From: Tetraselmis striata
Lineage: Eukaryota; Chlorophyta; Chlorodendrophyceae; Chlorodendrales; Chlorodendraceae
Assembly (NCBI GenBank): GCA_006384855.1
Contig: VCJN01001515.1
Coordinates: forward strand, 50,703-114,702
Reading direction: 5' to 3'
DNA: 64,000 nt
The position numbers and the translations under genes are program-made. The notes beneath the pieces were generated by a model. That model did no database searches, was not told the origin of the DNA, and saw nothing but the letters and a program-made list of their open reading frames with translations. How positions within the stretch are numbered: position 1 is the stretch's first letter; every line of letters starts with the position of its first letter. Below, in pieces: positions 46,594-56,439 of this stretch.

Positions 46594-47210
46594 TGGACAC
46601 CGGCGTCTTACACCGTTGTTGGTCCGGTCAGCTCCATGTTCGCTGTTCTTTGAGCACCCTCCCCCTTCCTGTCCTGTCGGTAGTGCCTCCACATCACATT
46701 CGGCCTAGTGCCGCTATTGGAGTGGCCCGGGATGTTGTGCTGGGAAGGGAGTTCTACGTTATTCGGCGGAAGGGGACGCGACCGAGCCGGCGGCGGATTT
46801 GGCGATGGGCGGAACAGCGCGCGCTGGACACCGGCGTCTTACGTCGTTGATGGGCCGGTCGGCTCTCCATTCCCTACTCCATGAGCACTCTCTCCCTTCC
46901 TGTCATGTTGGCGCCTCCACATCACATTCGGCTCAGCGCCGCTATTGGAGTGGCCCGGGATGTTGCGCTGTGGAAGGCGTTCTGCGTTTGGCGGAAGGGG
47001 ACGCGACCGAGCTGGCGGCGGATCTGGCGCTGGGTAGCTTGCGTCTGTTGCACGCCCGTGGCGCCCCGTTCTGGGTTGGACCCCACTTCCGCTCCTTGTT
47101 GCGGGGTACGGACCTCTACTTCGAAGCCCCTTTCCTATCTGCGCCTTACTTCACACACATCACATTCGGCCTAGTGCCGCTATTGGAGTGGCCCGGGATT
47201 GTGTGCTGGG
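46594..47210 (+). repeat. ~225-bp tandem repeat, two copies plus a partial
   Basis: GCTGGACACCGGCGTCTTAC starts one unit at about 46595 and the next at about 46823. Each contains CACATCACATTCGGC, CGCTATTGGAGTGGCCCGGGAT and GGAAGGGGACGCGACCGAGC. A third, partial unit (CACATCACATTCGGCCTAGT to GGCCCGGGAT) is at about 47155-47200. The copies differ by about 10-15% and lie between the two 2.3-kb repeats. Confidence 0.85.
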
Positions 47211-47395
47211 GAGAGCGTCCCTACTGCGTGGAGCGGCGGCTGGCTGGTGGCGATGCCTGGTCGGTGGCTGTCATGGCGGTTCCCGCCTCTTGTGGCCCGT
47301 ACCTGGATTTTCTTCTGGATTTCTGTATGGATTTCTTGAATTTTGCAACTAGCACGTGTAAACATTACTTTCAAATGCGGCGCATGGATTTTTAA
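46799..47395 (+). CDS. Hypothetical protein from the 225-bp repeat region
   Basis: A 198-codon frame overlaps the second tandem unit. It continues into non-repeated sequence with good protein character (LHARGAPFWVGPHFRSLLRG, ITFGLVPLLEWPGIVCWGER, YLDFLLDFCMDFLNFATST). The same frame logic in the first unit (STSHSA.CRYWSGPGCC) is broken by a stop. I recognise no family; it may be the tail of a retroelement protein. Confidence 0.3.
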   Translation: MAMGGTARAGHRRLTSLMGRSALHSLLHEHSLPSCHVGASTSHSAQRRYWSGPGCCAVEGVLRLAEGDATELAADLALGSLRLLHARGAPFWVGPHFRSLLRGTDLYFEAPFLSAPYFTHITFGLVPLLEWPGIVCWGERPYCVERRLAGGDAWSVAVMAVPASCGPYLDFLLDFCMDFLNFATSTCKHYFQMRRMDF

Positions 47396-47472
47396 TACAT
47401 TACGGGGCTGGGCCACGGAACAATGATTTTTTTCAATACACATGGCCTTTTTATTTTTTTGCCCTCGGGACA
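47376..47472. repeat. Left terminal direct repeat of copy B
   Basis: It runs TGCGGCGCATGGATTT, then GGGGCTGGGCCACGGAACAATGA, to GCCCTCGGGACA. The right repeat has the same blocks with a 13-base shorter middle. TG and CA ends are present. Confidence 0.7.
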
Positions 47473-47874
47473 GGTCCTCGTACGGATTCCTCGGCATAAC
47501 AAGAATTGTGGACCGTATAATTTCAGAGGATGCCCTAATTATTACGCCGTTTTTTTCCGCCATGTCGCATACGCCGCGTAAAAAAATGCGCGGCCGGAGG
47601 CGCGCACCGTTTTTGTTGTTGCGCTGTGTGGCCACGGGGGGTACCCCTGTTAACAGCGCTGTATTCAAGAGCACAGGACTGTACGACAATGAGTAAATGT
47701 ATCACAGTCGCTATCTACAGTTTGTCGATAATCCCCCCACGCGCCAGAACAGGTAGTCGCTACTCCAGGCGGCCGGCTTCATCAGAGCCCCTGCTGTTCT
47801 TGCTGCGCGGTCCTCGGTACAGGTACTCGTAGCGCTGGTGCAGTATCACATACCTGTAGCCCTGCTGTAGCGGC

Positions 47875-47882
47875 TATATAAA
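47875..47882 (+). promoter_or_regulatory. TATA box (TATATAAA)
   Basis: TATATAAA lies about 130 bases before the ATG of the 100-codon ORF at 48014. The intervening sequence is a conserved, C/T-rich leader. In copy A the equivalent position (about 44430) reads GATATATAGAG, a weaker match. Confidence 0.55.
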
Positions 47883-48013
47883 GACAGCGCGCGCAGTATC
47901 TAACCTCCTCACCTGCTCACCGGAACATCGTTTACTCCTTCACAGTTCATACTACGACCACGGCTCTCCAAGTCCACCTTCTAGGTTGAAGTCACAGGCT
48001 ACAAGCGACAGCA

Positions 48014-48316
48014 ATGGATTCTATGGTGCCTTCCTTAAGCCTTCCCACTGTGTCAGGCCGCACCGTGTGCGCGAGAAGCAACGAAGACAGCAGCTCGGCT
48101 CTCGACTGGCAGGCCATGGACGGCGACGACCCGTCACCCTGCTCAGACAACAGTGTGCACTCTCTGGCGGAGCTCAGGAAGATGGGCCTCGAGATGCTCA
48201 ACGCAATGTTTAGACAAGGAGCAACGCCGCATCGGCTCGCAAAGGCCGCGCGGGAGCTGAGCCAGATGCGCCCAGAATGCGTCCAGACTTACCGGGACCT
48301 AAGCTGGGCGCAGTGA
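48014..48316 (+). CDS. Small 100-residue protein of the 2.3-kb repeat
   Basis: The frame runs from ATG at 48014 to TGA, starting MDSMVPSLSLPTVSGRTVC and ending QMRPECVQTYRDLSWAQ. The N-terminal half is Ser/Asp-rich. The C-terminal half (about 50-100) looks like two short helices (SLAELRKMGLEMLNAMFR, PHRLAKAARELSQ). A TATA box precedes it and a TGTAA (about 48481) follows. The copy-A sequence differs by three-base indels that keep the frame in the C-terminal half, which suggests past coding constraint. I recognise no family; it may be an element-encoded protein. Confidence 0.5.
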   Translation: MDSMVPSLSLPTVSGRTVCARSNEDSSSALDWQAMDGDDPSPCSDNSVHSLAELRKMGLEMLNAMFRQGATPHRLAKAARELSQMRPECVQTYRDLSWAQ

Positions 48317-49660
48317 AGGAGCTACGCACCGCGCCGCCGACCAAGCAACGGTCATGGCTATCCGGGAACAGTAGTGAGTCTAGGCCTTGTATATATGTAC
48401 CATTATCAGAAATGGGCCCTGTATTAAGATGCACAGCACGCAACGCTCTGCCGCAACCACACCAAACGTGCCGACTAATTTGTAAATGTATCTCTATTGT
48501 GACCACGGCGCAGCCGAAATATCCCGGTGCGAAAACAGATGCGATGGCGAAGCTCCTAAATGCCTGCCAGGGCCGGGCGCTGGGTGCGGCATACCACCGG
48601 AAATACTCGCGACGTTCGGCCGCTTCATGTGTGCCAGCAGTTTCTAGCTCCGACGTGAATCGCCTAGGATTCCCGAGACTTGCGCGCTGAAACCGCTGGC
48701 CTGGTCGCCGAGTACGTTGTTTAGAGCGGGCGCCAGCCATATGCGCACTCTAGCAGAGAGTAGCAGCTTATTGCTTCGTATGGCTCACGGGCATAGGTGA
48801 AAGGAGGGCCCGGATGAAGTGGTGGGGTTAAAGGGTCGTTGCACCACCACCATCTGGATTCTTGTTCTTGTCAGGTGCATCTACAGAAAGGCTGCTGGCG
48901 TAGAGCCTTGTACCTTGTACCGTCCCCACTAGTTTCGCCAAAACTTCCGTTTAGACAGCATGGCAGATAAAGCCACAAAATGTCCACACTGCAATCAGCA
49001 TAGATGTGTGTCATGGTGTTAACGCTTGGACGGAGCACGTTACTGCTATTAGGCAGGCAATGGCTAGCTCGCCGTTAGCAAGAACATGGCGTCGAATGTA
49101 CCGGTCACTGCCTTTTACAAGTAATTGTACATTGCCAGCGGCAGTGGAGTAGACTGCGGGCGCCGTCATGTTCACATGCGATCCCGGACCCCCCCACGCC
49201 TCCCCCTCACCCCCATTGTAGACATGAAGCGTCTATCAGCACTTTGGCAGGTGCATGTCCACACTGGTGGCCTTGGGAAACCATGTTCAGTTGCCGGGGT
49301 CAGGGGCAGTGAAGTCTGGGCCCCTTTTGAGGTGGCATTGTCATCCAGAGGTGGCAAGAACATTGGTGTCCCCACAGCGGTGTACATCAGCAAACGATGC
49401 AGCAGCAACACCTATCCTTCCTAGCCCCTACATGGCACCACCGGCATGTACAGACTACAGAGCCTCATGCACGATTGCACCAGTGAGACATCAGTGGCAT
49501 ATGCATCTCCCATCCCGTGCCGTCAAAGACGTAGGTAATATTCATGGTTTGGCAGCTGATATTTGCGATGCGGCTGCAGTCATAGACATAGCGATATCAT
49601 CTCCCCGTGAGGTGGTGTACATCACTGAGGGTAGAGGTGCGTCGTAGCATGACTTTTAAA

Positions 49661-49744
49661 TGCGGCGCACGGATTTGAATACATGGCGGGGCTGGGCCAC
49701 GGAACAATGATCTAATACAAATAGCATTTTTCGCCCTCCGGACA
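49661..49744. repeat. Right terminal direct repeat of copy B
   Basis: It runs TGCGGCGCACGGATTTG, then GGGGCTGGGCCACGGAACAATGA, to GCCCTCCGGACA. It is about 85% like the left repeat apart from one short deletion. Confidence 0.7.
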
Positions 49745-51506
49745 GGAATACACGTGGCTTATTCTTGCAGAGGTCCCGGGTTGAAACTGTGCACTGTTTC
49801 AAGGGTCATGCATGTTATCCCCGCCCAACGATATTGAGAGCAAAGGCTGCATGTTGACAACCCGCGACAGGATGAGTAGGTCCGGGGTTCCAAGTTCCAC
49901 GTGTGGTGATTGATGTTCTGGATGCAGTAGTTGCACTGCATGCGTGGTATCACAAACAGGCCGAGACGAGCGGAGCGGGGCAGGGAATTGGTAATGTCAC
50001 GTTTGTGTATATACCAATATGCCATATATATGATGGCCACCGTGATGGCAGTGGCATTAATTAACATTGTGGTGCATGCTAAGATTGCTTTGTTACTCAA
50101 CCCGGCCGTGGCAACAGTATCAAAACAATAGGTGGAGCTGCCGGCGTCAACAAATACCTGCTTCAAGTGAATCACGTCAATGTCATCTCATATGTCACGT
50201 GCCAACTAGCCATCTCCGGGTTGCGGTTATACAGCGCATTATGCAGGGTTGACTGTGTTACAAACTATACATGCATGCATATTTTTGATATCGGCAACAA
50301 GCTAATGCAACCCACATCATGTAGCACCCTGCCATGTCGAATCGTCATCCACCGCTCGGTCATTGTTCTCATCATTTTCCATATTGTATGTACAAAATAA
50401 ACATCCCTGTTGCCCCGTGGACATAGTGACGCCGCTCTAAACTTTAATCAAGCGTAATGTGGCCACATAGAACTTGGGATCATGGCATCGCCTGCTGTAC
50501 AAATGACAGACATTCACCCATCACCCCGCCATCACCCGGCGTGGCAGCATGGGCTACTTTCTGAAGAGATCACGAGGCAATGTTTTGGAAACGGCCCAGG
50601 GGGGCGCTTACAGGGGTGTGTGGGAGATGTCAGGCCACTTAGTAAGAGTGGTGTCTGTGAACTGCGCGGAGCGGGTGGGCGGGAGATGCTGAAACAATTG
50701 GGTGTTGTGAGGAGCAGCCCTGGATGCCCCCGTAGTTTCTACCAAACCCAAATGAGTTCTAGACAGCCCCAGGCACAGTCCCAGGTATGCTGGCAGGTGG
50801 ATTCCCTCACGGATCCAACTACCAATTACTATCCATTTCCAATTCTTAGTCTTGGTCTTCTCTTGCCTCATCCTTATTCATTTGCAGAAAACCAGTGTGG
50901 CCCTGGCCCACAAGCCACTGTGACATTTATATATACAATTGTGTAACGTGTCCTGAGCTGTCATTATTATAATATTGTCCGAGTACCAGTACCGCAGGAT
51001 GATGTACAGTAGTAACATTCGTCCTGCGAGGATTGGATCCAGAGACTTTGATGTTTGTGCAGACAGGGAAACGACATTATAACGAGGGTGTTGTTATGCC
51101 GCGCGCAGTCGCGCACAAAGGCTTTGAAATGTACCTCGGTACGCCGTTGTTACCCCGCTCGCCTACTGCTAGGGTCTAGCGTTGTGACTTAACCGGCCCC
51201 GCCTGGCGGTGCGCCGTCGAGACGCGCTGAAGGGAACACGCCCACCGGGGACGATGCCGCTTGATGGCCAAATGTGCGCAAGTGCGGGACGCCCTCGCTG
51301 ATCACAACGACGACTCCCCGAACACATAGCGATGAACCGGAACGGACGCCACGATGAACGCATGTCACAGTCGACGCGGATAGAGTGAGGGCGAGGGGCG
51401 GATCACCCGTATTGAGGGTGACCGCGGAGTGCGCGACGACATCATGGCGCGGTTGGGGATCGCGGGCGGGCATAGCGGCGGGTTTAATAGTTGTCGGGGC
51501 GCCACT
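49745..51506. other. Region without recognisable genes
   Basis: The longest frame (50482-50946, plus, 154 codons) shows no motif or biased composition, and its opposite strand is equally open in part. I see no repeat structure. Confidence 0.35.
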
Positions 51507-51791
51507 CTGGGGAGGGGACCCTCTAGGGAGGGGACCCACTGGGGAGAGGACCCTATGGGAAAGGAACCCTCTAGGGAGGGGACCCTCTTGAGAGGGGGAC
51601 AAAATGTAGCGCGTATCTGGATTCACACTGACTGTCGGGTGCAGGTGTTTGCGGTGCCCACACCGTGCCCACGATACAACGGGTAGCCTCTAGGGAGGGG
51701 ACCCTATGGGGAGGGTACCCTCTTGAGAGGGGATATAGTGTAGCGCGTATGTGTATTCACATTGACTGTTTGGTGCAAGTGTTTGCGGTGC
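51507..51791. repeat. GGGACCCTCTAGGGAGG minisatellite with longer flanking repeat
   Basis: Six or so copies of a 14-17 bp unit (variants of CTAGGGAGGGGACC) lie at 51507-51600, and about three more at 51687-51732. Each cluster is followed by a ~59-bp repeat (51600-51658 and 51733-51791), TAGCGCGTAT..TATTCACA..GACTG.. to GTGTTTGCGGTGC. The whole ~135-bp arrangement has been duplicated. Confidence 0.8.
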
Positions 51792-52002
51792 ATGGCATGC
51801 GTCATCTTTGCGGTCATGGATGCTTTCGAGGGTCCCGGGACTGCGTTCGACCACTTCTTGGCCTTGTATATCCGAAAGCACCCGACGAGATCGGTTACGA
51901 CATCGGGTGAGCACCTAATGAATTGTCACCACGTTTTTATTGCGTGCCGCTTTCACTTATATTAGGCGCACATGTGCCGGCCCGTCCCGAAGGTGTAATA
52001 AC

Positions 52003-52314
52003 ATGCACAACTACTACGCTTTGTTACGAGAGGCTGCGATGAGTTACTTCAATTGGACCGAGTTCTACATCGACGAGTTCGACGAGTTCTGCGCGAAGAC
52101 CCATGTCGATCGCAGTTGCAACTACAATGTCGCGGAGCTCAATAAGAGTCGGGGGTGCAACTTCTCGTTGGCGGAGCATCCCTATCGCCGGCTGCTATCG
52201 CAAATCTCCAAAGTGTTCGCGCGTATGGATCAAGTGTATTTTCGTCCGTGTTTGCTGCGCTTCACGCTGGCGCATGCTGATCTATTACCGTATGGGGATG
52301 TAATAAGCAGCTGA
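52003..52314 (+). CDS. Hypothetical 103-residue protein
   Basis: The frame starts MHNYYALLREAAMSYFNW and has ordered-protein composition, rich in Tyr, Phe, Cys, Asp and Leu (YIDEFDEFCAKTHVDR, HPYRRLLSQISKVFARMDQV). The TGA stop falls inside the target repeat of the adjacent poly(A) insertion. A nearby upstream frame (51762-51965: VMDAFEGPGTAFDHFLALYI) may be another piece of the same decayed gene. I recognise no family. Confidence 0.35.
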   Translation: MHNYYALLREAAMSYFNWTEFYIDEFDEFCAKTHVDRSCNYNVAELNKSRGCNFSLAEHPYRRLLSQISKVFARMDQVYFRPCLLRFTLAHADLLPYGDVISS

Positions 52315-52345
52315 GAAAAAAAAAAAAAAAAAAAGCAGCTGAGAA
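52307..52345. repeat. Poly(A) flanked by an 11-bp direct repeat
   Basis: GCAGCTGAGAA (52307-52317) is followed by about 17 A residues and then by GCAGCTGAGAA again (52335-52345). The arrangement is that of a retrotransposition target-site duplication around a pure poly(A) insert. Confidence 0.7.
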
Positions 52346-53340
52346 GTACGGGTATGCGTACATAGATATATGAATTATTAGGTGTCTACGAGTACAGTAT
52401 CGCTCGGTATACAGGTAAACGAGTATGAGTGTGCAAGTAGGGTTATAGTGCTAACCCTAACATTTAAGGTGGTGCGACGCAATCTTGATAAAAAGTGGCC
52501 ACATACCCCCAAGAAAAGAAAATGCTGTAATTTGCAATCAAGGAGCAATCCTATTGCGGCAGCAACAGCGCAGGAAGTTAGGACCCACTTCAAGCCCAGT
52601 TCCGCGGCTAAGTTCGGTTTTATTCCTGAAATGGTAAAGCTACTTACGTGTTTACTTACGGCCGTATAATTATGCCCTGGCCCTTAGCTCAATGGAGTTG
52701 TGACAGAACTGAAGTCTGCGTTGTTCCTCATAATGCAGTTCTGCCAGAACTCGTCAAGTCGAGCAGTTAAGCCCATGCTATGATACGTAGGGGAAAAATA
52801 CGGAGTTTCAAGGGAGGTAGGCACACATGGAGGGTTAGCCGAGAAATGCGCAGGCTTAGTTACACAGAAAGGGCGGGGTATACTTGCGGCACAGCGCCAC
52901 ACAAAGAGGGAGGGAGGGCGGGTTGTGCGGACAGGAGCCCAGCACAAAACTAAGAGAGTGGTCCAGCCTAGCGGATGATGATGCTTTTATAAGATTTGAT
53001 GAGTACGGGGTGACCGCTGTTTTCGCCGTGGGCGGCACGCAAAGTGCCGTACATCGGCTTCTCAATGCTTCGGCTTCTTAGCACCATGACTCCCCGTGGT
53101 CGATTACTGGCGTGATATTGAGACCGCGGGCAGCCGGCGTCGACCCCCGCATACCCAACGTACAGGGAGGGAAAAAGGAAACTCCAAGAACACAGCTCTA
53201 AACATTTCAAGGGAGGTAGGCAGGGAGGATTAGCCACCTCGGTCTTCATGATTATTATGGAGGGGCGGGGCGGCGTCTGACGAGAGCGCTGTCGAGTAGG
53301 CTGCGAAGGACCAGAAGGGGGGGGGGGGGGGGGGGGGGGG

Positions 53341-54370
53341 AGCCATCCGAAGAGAAGCGCGGCGGCGCGGGTAGGAAGCGTGGTCGGCTCGATGTAGTCG
53401 TTGATTAGCCTGCAGAATTGCGGGCCCAACACCCCCAGTGGCGGATTTTGTCCAGGGACACTCATACTGCGTTTGCGCCAGACGCCGCACCCTTCCGTAA
53501 GGAGTGCGAGGTCCACATGAACCCTTTTTTGGGGGAGGGGGGGGGGGTCGATTGATGCGGCCAACAGCCTATTTGAGCCATTCGCCTAGGGTGGGGGCGT
53601 TCCACGTAAGGGGGGGTAGTCCTTTCGCCGGGGAGCGCCCAAAATCGGTCAGGCTTCTTGGCGGAGGGGGTGCCCGGAACGCAGCGTCGCAATAAGCGAT
53701 GAAGCGGCGAAGGGCTGTCCACGCGGGCACGGCGGTGGCAGGTATTTGAAGTAGGGACTTGAATCCGTCTCGACGCTTGCAATGTTTTCCCTTTTCGCGG
53801 TCGACGAAGAGGGTGATGTTGTGGGTGTCCACGGCCATGTCGCAGAGTCGGCAGGATACGATGGACTCGCCACGGGAGTAAAACATAAATGTTGGACATA
53901 TCGCGGCGCCCCCGCGGAGGATGGTGCCGTAGCCGGGGGTGGCCAGGGGCGCGGAAGGGTAGCAAGGCCGTCGAGGATGTCGATGATGACGTCGCATGGC
54001 AGGGGGGCGCGCCGCAGCTCCTCGCTAGTCTTGAGCTGACGGATTTGAAGCGCGCTCTTCATGTCGCCGATGGCCGGGCATGTGGCGGGGTCTTCATCCC
54101 GACCGATGTGACGCAGGAAGGTGTTGACGGCCGAGAGGTAGGGTTGCAGAGAGCCGGCGCCGATGTTGCCGCGCTCCGCCATCCAGGCGAGGCAGCGAAC
54201 GCAGGTAGACTCGGTGCAGACTAGTGGGGGGGTGCCTTCTTCGTCGATGCAAAACTCGGCGAAGAGGCGAATCTTGCCTTCGTAGTTGTAAGTTCTGGCC
54301 GTGAGCGAAGTGCTCCGCATATCGAGCGCCTTGGCGCCCCAGTCGTCCGTGCCATAGAGGACCTCGAAGC
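53341..54370 (-). pseudogene. Tyrosine recombinase (DIRS-group), frameshifted
   Basis: The N-terminal SAM-like core-binding domain reads TARTYNYEGKIRLFAEFC then LQPYLSAVNTFLRHIG (about 54300-54110). The catalytic region continues in a second frame with TFMFYSRGESIV and THNITLFVDREKGKH (about 53890-53790). A third frame has HSLRKGAASGANAV (about 53510-53465), which contains the His-x-x-Arg catalytic motif, then DYIEPTTLPTRAAALLFGWL (about 53400-53345) near the C-terminus. At least three frames are used, so this copy is inactive. The enzyme would integrate the circular cDNA of the element. Confidence 0.7.
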
Positions 54371-55219
54371 TGCCTCACATGAGCACGCTCCAGGGGGCCT
54401 TCGCTCCGGCGCCGGCGATGAAGTAGGTAGGTGTCTTTATAGTGCGCTGGACTCGTCGGAACGCGCCGTACACTGTTGTCGGGCTTGAGGGTGGTGCTCG
54501 CCGGGTGGTGACGACATGACCAGGACTGGTGCAACACGGAGCTAATGCCATGACGGCAGGTAAATGTAGCCGCTGACCTCGTAGCGAGTGTCACGCGAGT
54601 ACTTGGCTCGTCTGGCGTCCTCGTGAGCCCGTTGCGCGGACGGCGGGCGAAGAGGGTTATTAGCGCAGCATGTTGGGGTGGCCGCGCCATAAAGGGGGAG
54701 TCGGTGTAGACTCGTGATGTGGAGGAACATCGTAGAGCCGGGGGGGCTGACTCCGGCGAAGGCAAGGAGAGGAGGATGGCTCGCGCAGGAGCGTCAGTGA
54801 TGAGGAAGTCCCGCTCGTGCCGACGGCTCCAGCGCAGCGTGGCCTGGAAGGCGCGGAGGAGGCGTATCCCGAAACGAAATTGCAGGGGGTCGGCACGGCG
54901 GAGCGGACCATCTATCATTCGGCTGTACTGTCGACCGTGTGGGCCTCAGCTTTCGCCTTCATTGCCCTTACCATAGTACTTGGTGGCGTCCTTTGCGAAG
55001 GTGGCTCATGGCGCCACCGCCTTGCGCCCCGCCGGGCGCGTGATTTTGAAGTTCTCGCGGTCGTTGCGCCGGAATAAGGCGCCGCCGAAGCGCTTGCGGG
55101 CGGTGTTTTTTGCAACACTCGTTATGTCGCGATGTTGGCGTCGTAGACGCGGTCCATCAGCTTGGTGAACTCGGGCGACCCTAGGGTCTCGATGCCGGGG
55201 CAGAGGTAGTGCTCCTGCA

Positions 55220-55950
55220 CGACATCGAGGGCAAAGGTGTCGCCGTGGCGCATCTACGTATCACATTGCTTACGGAGGTAAGCCCTGCGGAACCGATGGC
55301 CGTCGTTGATGGCATTCATGCTATGGACGATGGCCGTCGGACCGCTGATGTCCGAAGACCGGCGTTATTCCGTCGGTGACGCACGCCGCCGCCAACAGCT
55401 TACGTAGCTCGACAGCTGAGCCGGCGATGAAAGCATCGCGTAGTACGCGGCGTGGTAGTACTCATTCATGGCCGGCTGGAGGTGAGGATGACCGAGTAGA
55501 TACTCAAGCACCCGGTCGAGAGCGATGAGGAAAAACCCTTGGCGTTCAAGACTGTCGGGAGGCAGACCGTTCTCGAAACTGGACAGAGCCGTGGCGAAGA
55601 CGGTTTTCCAATCAATGTATTAGTGTGGTTTGCTTGTCGGGGCGAAGGGCGTACGGACGTTCTTGTCTCGACCACCGGGGGGGGGGGGGGGGGGGGGGGG
55701 GGACTGCTCGTAGTTCCCGCCCGGAATCGCGTCCTCTTCACCGGCGACAGCCGGCGGCATAGTAGGAGTCTCTTGAGTGGTTACGAACTTGGAGAGCTGC
55801 TCCTGGATGAGTTGCTTCATCCTTCCGCCTCACGACGCGCCCCCTCGATGGGATCTTGCGCAGTATAGCAGTTGCCGCGACGTTCCCCACAGCCGCCGCC
55901 TTGCCAGCGTCGACCATATTGGAGGCGGTGGTTGAACCGGTGCTAGACAT
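55220..55950 (-). pseudogene. gag-like ORF of the tyrosine-recombinase element
   Basis: It starts at ATG 55950 (MSSTGSTTASNMVDAGKAAA), about 165 bases inside repeat A1. Later segments include MKQLIQEQLSKFVTTQETPT, IALDRVLEYLLGHPHLQPAM and FALDVVQEHYLCPGIETLGS, interrupted by TAA/TAG codons and frame changes. The position and helical, Gln-rich composition fit a gag-like protein. No zinc knuckle is seen. Confidence 0.4.
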
Positions 55951-56439
55951 AGCAAAGGGATCGCCGGGGAGGGGGGGGAGCCGCGTGGGGAAAAGTGGAA
56001 AGAAGAGCCTCGGCTTGAGCCGGTCATGTAGCAGCAGCGAGAGCGGAGAATGGGAGGTTTTGTACCGTTTCCGAGGGCATGAACACTATGCACGGTCCGA
56101 AACCACGAGTAAGTGTTGTGCGGGCAGGAGCCTACCACAAAACTAAGAGAGTGGTCCTGTCAAGCGGACGATGATGGTTTTATAAGATTTGATGGTTATG
56201 GGGTGACTGTTGTTTAAGCCGTGGGCGGCGCGCATTGTGCCGTACATCGGCTTCTCGGTGCTAAAGCACCACAACTGCCCGTGGTTGATTAATGCCGAGA
56301 CGTCCAGACCGCGGGCAGCCGGTGTCGACCCCCGCATACCCTACTAGGTGCAGGGAGGGAAAAAGGAAACCCCAAGAACACTCTAAACAAAATACCGGTA
56401 ATTCTTCCGTACGGGTCCTGCTTCTACCCATGTTCGAAT

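Larger units (their letters stand above)
47376..49744 (+). mobile_element. ~2.4-kb repeat, copy B, with terminal direct repeats
   Basis: This copy is bounded by related 84-97 bp direct repeats (47376-47472 and 49661-49744). Both begin TGCGGCGCA and end GGACA, so they have the TG...CA ends expected of LTRs. Between them are a TATA box, an intact 100-codon ORF and about 1.3 kb without recognised coding. No reverse transcriptase is present and I see no flanking target duplication. It could be a small non-autonomous LTR (TRIM-like) element or one unit of a broken tandem array. Confidence 0.5.
52806..56390 (-). mobile_element. Tyrosine-recombinase retroelement (PAT/Ngaro-like), RT-deleted
   Basis: In element orientation (minus strand): repeat A1 at 56390-56114, a gag-like ORF from 55950, a tyrosine recombinase from about 54370 to 53340, a short repeat B1 (53235-53205), A2 (53203-52921) and B2 (52840-52806). 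A1 and A2 share about 280 bp (CACAAAACTAAGAGAGTGGTCC ... GGGAGGGAAAAAGGAAAC ... CTCTAAAC). B1 and B2 share TTTCAAGGGAGGTAGGCA ... TTAGCC. This A-ORFs-B-A-B plan is known from PAT- and Ngaro-type DIRS-group elements. No reverse transcriptase is visible in the short interior, so the copy is probably non-autonomous. Confidence 0.6.

Noticed and set aside
46594..49744. Copies A and B as the two long LTRs of a single retrotransposon with a 1-kb interior
   Set aside because: The copies do not share the same ends (only B has the 84-97 bp terminal repeats) and the interior has no reverse transcriptase or gag signature.
50482..50946. 154-codon plus-strand frame
   Set aside because: No motif, no biased composition and no context. 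Its length is not exceptional for this sequence.
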